A stretch of 64,000 nucleotides of DNA from NCBI RefSeq assembly GCF_964340395.1, contig NC_135559.1, forward strand, positions 13,260,759 to 13,324,758, written 5' to 3'. Source of the DNA: Glandiceps talaboti (Eukaryota; Hemichordata; Enteropneusta; Spengelidae). Within the stretch, counting starts at the first letter, position 1; the number at the start of each line of letters is the position of its first letter. Position numbers and translations under genes: made by a program. Below, piece after piece: positions 58,001 through 64,000 of the stretch. The notes beneath the pieces were generated by a model. That model worked only from the letters and a program-made list of their open reading frames with translations, made no database searches and was not told where the DNA came from.

Positions 58001-61000
58001 CAGTAAATCTCTGTGCTAGCTGCAGCTCTAGTTGCTGTCTGTTAATCTGTTCCTGAAGTTGACGTTGTCGCTCTTCCATTTTCTTCTGTTGTTCTTCTTG
58101 TTGTCGTAGAAGATCCTGTCGTTGTCTTTCAAGGAATTCTTTCTGTTTTGCCAGTTGTTCTTGTCGCTTTGCATGAATTCCCGTACTCTTGATGCCTTCT
58201 CTAGAGATAGAGATGTCATGCTGTAAAGAGATGCCACTTTGTTCTGCTGCGTCTACTTCCCTGGAAGGTTCCCTTTCATCTGGAGCTGAGGCACTGGCTA
58301 AATCTTGTTCTTGGGGATGAACCAATGGATAAGGTTGCTGTTCATGAGGCAAGACGCCAGCTTGTGGCTGAGGTTGTTCAACTTGTGGCATACCGCTATC
58401 TGGTAAATACCGTCCTGGTGCCCTCCCTAACTGAGGTGGAAGCATGGGAACTTGTGTTGGCAAGGGTTGAGTCGGAATGCTAGGAGGTGCCATATATTGG
58501 CTGGTTGGTGGCTGAAAGAATCCTTGTGGAGGCACTGACATTGGAACAGATGATGGGTACCTGGCTGGATCCATCATTGGTGCTTGATCATGTGGTGGGA
58601 AATAGCTCCTAGAGGGGGGTTCCATCATACTTGGAGGCTGCTCATTGGGTAATCTGAGATGAGGATATTTGTTCATTAGGTCTTTCCTCCTTTCCTGCAA
58701 TCTAACCTTAGCAGCTGAAATCCCATACTGTGTCTGTCTTTGTTGAAGGAGCAATTTCTGTTGATGTTCATGAATCATTCGTCGGTGTTCATTCTCTGCT
58801 CTCTGTCTCACAGCATCCATTTCACCATCTTGAGTCGCTCCCCAGTTTGTTGCCATTCGATGTCTACTTTCAAGAATTCTTTGTCTGTTTTCATCCAGCA
58901 TTGCCTGTAGTTCTTGTTGAGCTATTCTGTCTCTTTGTATCTGTTGTTCTATTTGTCTTCTCTGTAGTTCTTGTTTCTCCATAATTTTCCTCTGTTCCTC
59001 TTGTCTCTGTTCTAATTCTATCGTCTGAAATGAGGAGAGTAAATTTCAATTATCAGAAACTTAAAGCCACGGCATTTGATTTGATATAGGTTATCAACAG
59101 TCACCTGTGATTTTTTAAAAATAAAAATTAGTATAATGATGTACATCATAAAGCCACATGATTCTTTACAACACCATTTATGGCGTTATGATGGTCAATG
59201 GTATCCACTCTAAAAATACAGTATGCGATAAATGTACAAATTCACTAGAAATTTCTAAAAGTGCATGATATACATATGAAAACATATTAAAAAATATGTG
59301 AATGTCTTATTAGACACTACGGAACAATTTACGAGATTCTGACCAGAGATCAAATATCCAGGGGGTTGTGTGGCCCAAGGGCAATATGTTTTCCCATTTT
59401 TAATCCAAACACATCCCCACTCTCAGGGATTTCCAGTCATAATCATCCAGTGAATTACCTTTATTCTCATGCTGTGAAGGTATTTCTAAACAATGAAGAC
59501 ATTTCCCATGTTTGACCAGGTTTATGATTTTTTTCTTGAAAAAGTGACCCATTTTGGTGGTACATACCCATATAAATTCTTTGGGATACTCCAGTGGCAT
59601 CCCACCCTCCATGGTCCTATACCCTAGCAAAACAATGAATTGATAATAAAGTTTACCTGTTTGGATCTGATAAGGGAAGCTTGTTCATATGGATGTAACA
59701 GCGTACTGCTACCAGCCAGTATTGGTTCATCGGGTCTTACAGCTGCATCGTCTACTCTCCCAGCAGGCTGTGAGGGCGCCCTATCGGCTGGTTCCATCGA
59801 TGGATGCAAATGATCAGCCACTGGTACCAGTCTGTCTGTAGGTTGAAGACCTTGTCTCTCTGGAACCCAGCCATCTAATTTGAATAAATCAGATGAATGT
59901 CAAAATATACAGTATTTGCACTGAAGATCAATACCGAAAACATTGTTGTACGTCTGTATGCAAATGAATGCGAAATGAGTTATATTAAAATGGTTTGTTT
60001 ATTACCTTCTTCTCTTTCTGGTTGTTCAGCATTATCTCTTCTACCAGGTTCAACATCTCTAGATCTATCACCGCCGATATCCAGTGACTCCTGAGATGAC
60101 TTCTGTACCCACTCTTCTCTCTGACTCTTAATCTTTGTCATCAACTTACGTAGTGATTCTACAAGGATTGAAAACAAATTTTTAAAAATACCTATATGTA
60201 TTAAAAAGTCAAAATAAAAGTGTAATTTTCTTCCCAAAAAAAATTGCATTAAGAACAATTTATTTACCAGAATTGATTTGTCCGTCTAAACATTACAATG
60301 ACTAATTTAACAGACATAGCTTGAACTCTTTCAGTGCCCAATACAAACCATAGAAATGGCACGGGTTATCGGGAAATTGTGTATCATAGTAACGTGGCAG
60401 TAATGGTGGTTGGCGTTCCTCCTCAGGGGGGAAAAACCTGAAACTATTGTCCTGGAATAACTTCATTTTCATCTTCAGATTTACTTTTATTGGTTTCTGA
60501 TTCAAAATCAGAGGATGATTTCTCAAAATCAGAACTATAACTTAGTGACAGGTCACTGTCATTACTGCTCAACACCATACTGAACAGACACATGCAAAAT
60601 CGACCTTTGACAATTTGAACTTTGCTTGAACTTACTGTGCAAGTCTCATTTCAACGGAAGTATGACGAAATAAGAATATTTCATAGCAAGATCACTGATT
60701 GGACATTTTTGATATGATAATATGGCATAATGCGAAATGAGCGAATCAGAATATCCCTTACAAAATACTATATCTACAATGTATCGGCCTGTGGTAATTT
60801 ACATATGAATGGGTTGCTGATTGATCAGCCTTGGGGCATTGAAAGAGTTAACAAGTACAATGATTACATCATATCACAACTACATTTGTTCTGTATAGTC
60901 ATATCCATCACAATCACTGAAATTGTCTGTCATATGACTTAGACTACTGACCTCTTTTAGGATCAACTTTATCTGTTTCATCTTGTTTCACTTCATCATC

Positions 61001-63885
61001 TTTTGCTGGCAATTCTTCCTCCATCTCTCCTGCTTCATCATCACCAGGCATACCAGCTTTCTTCTCAGGAGATCCTGGCAGTTGGTCACCTTTCTCCTCT
61101 TGGTCGTCAACTTTCTCTAAATGTTCTGAATCAACAGTTAGATCAAGTGTAGGATCAGTGGCAGGAGCCTGTGGTTCCAAGGCCAAGGTTAAATCACCAG
61201 CATAATCTGTAATCAGATAATTAAATATGAGATGTAGTGCAAATCAAGATGAAACCATTTGCATAACGTAAAACATGATCAAAATGAAACACACCACTTT
61301 TAGTGACTAAAAAATCAAATACAGCATACTCTTGACGAAACACTTTGAGCAACAAGCCTTGTTCTACATGTGACAGCATTAATGTATCCTAACATGCTGA
61401 TAAGTAATCATCGTCGTAAACCACAGCCTCTTCTACAACACTCTCCAAGACACACTGTCAAGAGGCAGTGTCACAGAAGAAATAACAGCGCTGGTTTGCG
61501 AGAATGATAAGTGATATAGAACGATACACAATGTGCCTTAGAAACTAATTGTTGTCATAATAAACAGCTCCAAAAATAAAAATAAATAAATAACACAACA
61601 AAACGATTGGCTATCTTGGGGTTACTCAGCAATAATCTAAATAAAAACATGAACATTTCCTATAGATACCAAATAGAGATTTATATGAAAATTTATAGTC
61701 TATGAATAATTCCAGTTTTACTATACTAACCTGTCTTTGCCATGTACATGTCTTCAAAGGCTTCTTCTAAATCTTGTTCGTGTTCTTGTTTCTCTATCAA
61801 TCTCCTGTGTGGTGGTTGGAATACTTTATGCTGAAAAATGTACAGTACATCAATGAATTAGTAATAAGCCAAATATCTCTATCAGTCTCCTGTGTGGTGG
61901 TTGGAATACTTTATGCTGAAAAATGTACATTACATCAATGAATTAGTTACAAATCAAATATCTCTATCAATCTCCTGTGATGTGGCCCTAAAAAAAGATA
62001 GCATTTGTACTGATAAGCCACGATTTCTAGTATTGGAATAAATTGGTATTATTTGAACTGAGTTTAGTTTATACATCAAACACATAGACTGTCAACAGTC
62101 GCTCGCGCCTTTTTTTCCTACGTCTTATCTAAACTCTGATCCGGCGCAACATTACTATAATCGCATACTGATATCGTGGGCCGAAGGCGCTTAGCAAAAA
62201 CACTTACAACAATACTTATCTCAGTACACGTATATATCAACCTAGTCTGTAAGATATGCCATATTGGGGCGATTGCGATTCACTTCGTCCCATTTTCAAC
62301 TCGCCCCATTTTCAACTCGCCCCATTTTTAACTCGTCCCATTTTCAACTCGCCCCAACAACACTAGGAAATGTTTATAAATCTAAACGATACATGGACTC
62401 GAAGTACGGAGACCGAAACATTTACATGATTATACCTACGTAGCCAGTTGAAGCGTAATGTAGTAAATGTAACATTTCGTAGCAGAAAGTGGTGTGGGTT
62501 TTGGCTATTAAAGTGTTTGGTAGATCTAGAACTTATACTAGCACAACAACTTTCCTCATTCATGGAATATCACTTTTCACACTTTTAGGACTTAATGTTT
62601 ACAACCCAAATAAGAAATAATAATGATAATAACCAGGGAGAATATTAGTGACTGACACGCTTACGACTTCCGCGCGTATGGGTTTTGGAGACGTGTTTCC
62701 TCTCCCTAGTTAACGCAACTTAGTATTGTAGTATGTGTTTACAGCGCAAGTGGTACTTCATTAGTGGAATACGAGATACCACAGACCCTCCAAACTGAGT
62801 ACTACTAGCTTCGATTTCATATTTGCACAGGTAAATTATATTGTAAAGAGTTGGGGCGAGTTGAAAATGGGGCGAGTTGAAATTGGGGCGAGTTGAAAAT
62901 TGGACGAGTTGAGTGGGACGAGTTGAAATGGGACGAGTTGAAATTGGGACGAGTTGATCCGTCACCTATTGGGGCACCCTCACACATTGGTCAACCCCTC
63001 TCACCAAGTGACACAAGATACCTTACAGTCTAACGTCAGTCCTGAAACTTTGCCAAACAGGCATCACTATTGAAAATGGATATTTTGTAAGCTTCTGTTC
63101 AAAACTGATTACTTACTGGTATTTTGTTGAGTACTTTTTGTCTTCGCCGTCTATCAATCTGTTCCATGTGACCCAATTCAACCATTAATTTTTTGAAATC
63201 TTGTTCTAAGTCGACTTTCTCCTTGGCATGTTTGTGTCTTAGTATAGCTTTCTCATGTCTTTCCTTGGCTTCTTGTTCTATCCCTTTAGTCTCTTCCTTC
63301 ATCCTCTCTTCTTCTTCCACAGCTGCTTTCCGTGCATCTTCCTGAAAAGTCATCAATAATTTTAGTTCAGTGTTCTGCCCGGTTTGTCTGTCTTCCTGTC
63401 TGTTTAGCCATAGACCCTACTACTACCTGGTAGGCTCAATTACCAGAGTCGTAAGTGAAATCACAGCATTACTAGCATCACCCATCAAGCTTCAACCCTT
63501 GAGGGTGCCCTATTTGATTACTTTGAAGTTGGGCATGGGCTATGTTTTCAGCCGAAAATGTTCGACATTGGTTGGGGTGGTATGTACTCTGCCAAGTGTT
63601 CTCCTGTTATTCATACATCATACATCGTTAGCCCTTTTAGTTGTATAATATACTAGCCTGTACTACAGACAAACTGGACTGTACCAAAATCATCCAGTAC
63701 ACAGAAGTTGGGGTGACAAACAGGGTGGTACCAAATACACATAGAAGTAGGGGTGACAGACAACTCACCTGTTCATGAGGTTCTGCTTTCTCAACAAAAC
63801 CACTTGGAAAGTGATATTGTGTTGATGAAAACCCATCTGCACTGGTTAATGTCACTGGAGTCATCTGTTCTTGTTTCAACATTGT
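50793..63885 (-). CDS. CEP295: centrosomal protein CEP295, 3' part (partial)
   Basis: Centriole wall protein needed for centriole-to-centrosome conversion. Exons: 63769-63885, 63117-63341, 61731-61830, 60952-61206, 60006-60158, 59657-59874, 57726-59024, 54910-56757, 54145-54478, 53180-53371, 52284-52473, 50793-50934; phases agree throughout and give about 1690 residues to a TAA stop. Upstream exons lie past 64000. Recognised by the basic helical block (EEEERMKEETKGIEQEAKER), DLEEAFEDMY, KLMTKIKSQREEW, LLHPYEQASLIRSKQ, then a Gln/Arg coiled coil (ELQRRQIEQQIQRDRIAQQE). Two huge exons (433 and 616 codons) encode a Pro/Gln- and Ser-rich, probably disordered middle. The C-terminus has an ALMS-like motif (LQDAFAKRKQAFIEASKKRE) and ends TLEMLKKKANKS. 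The human protein is about 2600 residues, so this one is probably shorter in the middle. Confidence 0.9.
51049..52014. repeat. (CATA)n, (CAGA)n and (CA)n arrays
   Basis: About 700 bp of CATA repeats with GCAT, GTAC and CACA interruptions to 51745, CAGA repeats to about 51797, (CA)n at 51794-51814, and (CA)n at 51953-52012. In the last CEP295 intron. The long open frames over it are artefacts. Confidence 0.95.
52592..53012. mobile_element. TIR element B, complete copy plus duplicated end
   Basis: Complete copy from about 52699 (GACAGTGGCAATAAAAGTTT ... GCAAACTAAAACT) to 53012 (TAGTTTTAGTTTGTGTCTAT ... TTGCCACTGT); TIR about 50 bp. A second left end (GACAGTGGCAATCAAAG) lies at 52600-52650, as if the end had been duplicated. 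In the intron between the CEP295 exons 53180-53371 and 52284-52473. Confidence 0.75.
53605..54143. repeat. AC-rich microsatellite series reaching a splice donor
   Basis: (CA)n, (AACAC)n at 53697-53735, (CATA)n at 53785-53840, then a hexanucleotide AAACAC series 53905-54140 that runs up to the donor of the CEP295 exon 54145-54478. Confidence 0.9.
54572..54785. repeat. dispersed repeat L, palindromic copy
   Basis: ATGAAATGTCAGGGGAACTT at 54572 is inverted at 54665-54690 (AGTTCCCCTGGCATTTCATG), forming a hairpin. The right part matches the reverse complement of 5187-5335. Between two large CEP295 exons. Confidence 0.7.
57076..57480. mobile_element. Harbinger-like MITE, copy 3
   Basis: GGGACAAGCGCATAATGTCA to ACATTGTGCGATCGTCCC, flanked by TTA (57073-57075 and 57481-57483). 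405 bp, no ORF. In the CEP295 intron between the two giant exons. Confidence 0.85.
59906..59985 (+). mobile_element. foldback element A, fragment
   Basis: AGTATTTGCACTGAAGATC, AATACCGAAAACATTGTTG and GTATGCAAATGAATG match the front half of element A; the hairpin half is missing. Confidence 0.55.
60326..60847 (-). mobile_element. decayed piggyBac-like element
   Basis: Ends CTCTTTCAGTGCCC and GGGGCATTGAAAGAG are inverted and flanked by TTAA at 60848-60851 and TGAA (one mismatch) at 60322-60325. On the minus strand from the ATG at 60578 there is an acidic Ser/Asp-rich peptide (MVLSSNDSDLSLSYSSDFEK) like piggyBac N-termini, ended by an early stop; a second frame (PPLLPRYYDTQFPDNPCHFY) follows. 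No catalytic domain. In a CEP295 intron. Confidence 0.55.
61780..61992 (-). repeat. tandem copies of a CEP295 exon acceptor edge
   Basis: The exon starting at 61830 (CATTTTTCAG then CATAAAGTATTCC) is followed upstream by a copy at about 61865-61945 (offset 85 bp) with the same acceptor and the coding block for HKVFQPPHRR, and a truncated third copy at about 61955-61985. Confidence 0.88.
62277..62960. mobile_element. foldback structure with 16-bp repeat arms
   Basis: Left arm 62277-62355: repeats of CCCATTTTCAACTCG; right arm 62848-62958: repeats of the inverse, CGAGTTGAAAATGGGG. About 490 bp between them has no recognised gene. Resembles foldback transposons with tandem-repeat arms. In the CEP295 intron between exons at 61830 and 63117. 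Confidence 0.65.
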
Positions 63886-64000
63886 CTGAAACAAAAATAA
63901 AATATGTTTGATGAAACAGTAAACACAAAGTAAAAACTACTACTATTGCTGTATTTTAAAAATGGCTTGTACCATAGAAATACCATAGATATAAAATGTA

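Overview
The window is eukaryotic nuclear DNA from an animal, most likely a marine invertebrate (lophotrochozoan or invertebrate deuterostome). The evidence is AT-rich non-coding DNA, small coding exons with GT-AG introns, clear orthologues of vertebrate genes, a tRNA-derived SINE, many short inverted-repeat transposons and very abundant (TGTA)n, (CA)n and (CTGT)n microsatellites. The species cannot be fixed from the sequence. There are no operons, CRISPR arrays or prokaryotic signals.

Layout. Four genes were reconstructed exon by exon with continuous reading phase. (1) TPP2, tripeptidyl-peptidase II, minus strand, 1-34828: the first 16 exons seen here (about 761 residues) including the whole catalytic triad; the rest lies beyond position 1. 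Its first intron is 23.4 kb (11270-34666) and holds only repeats as far as I can see. (2) BRCC3 (BRCC36), a K63-specific JAMM deubiquitinase, minus strand, 39617-44545, six exons, one of its introns being of the rare AT-AC (U12) type. (3) COMMD2, plus strand, 44771-47918, five exons, head to head with BRCC3 over a 225-bp shared promoter. (4) CEP295, a centriole protein, minus strand, 50793-63885, the last twelve exons (about 1690 residues); the 5' part lies beyond position 64000. COMMD2 and CEP295 converge.

The genes do not form one pathway: TPP2 is a cytosolic exopeptidase, BRCC3 acts in BRISC/BRCA1-A complexes, COMMD2 in the Commander/COMMD assembly, and CEP295 in centriole-to-centrosome conversion. 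Only BRCC3 and COMMD2 have an arrangement (bidirectional promoter) that suggests shared control.

Non-coding DNA is packed with small non-autonomous elements. I could define several families from internal copies alone: a Harbinger-like MITE with TTA duplications, a hAT-like MITE with a perfect 8-bp duplication, a TTAA-flanked long-TIR element (one copy with the hAT MITE nested in it), a foldback element carrying POU octamers, a GGCC-ended family, TA-flanked elements, a decayed piggyBac-like element and one SINE.

The most unusual pattern is that at least seven exon-intron junctions in three different genes have been locally tandem-duplicated. Short blocks containing the end of an exon plus its working splice site are repeated 2-7 times in the neighbouring intron, usually with the peptide sequence still readable.
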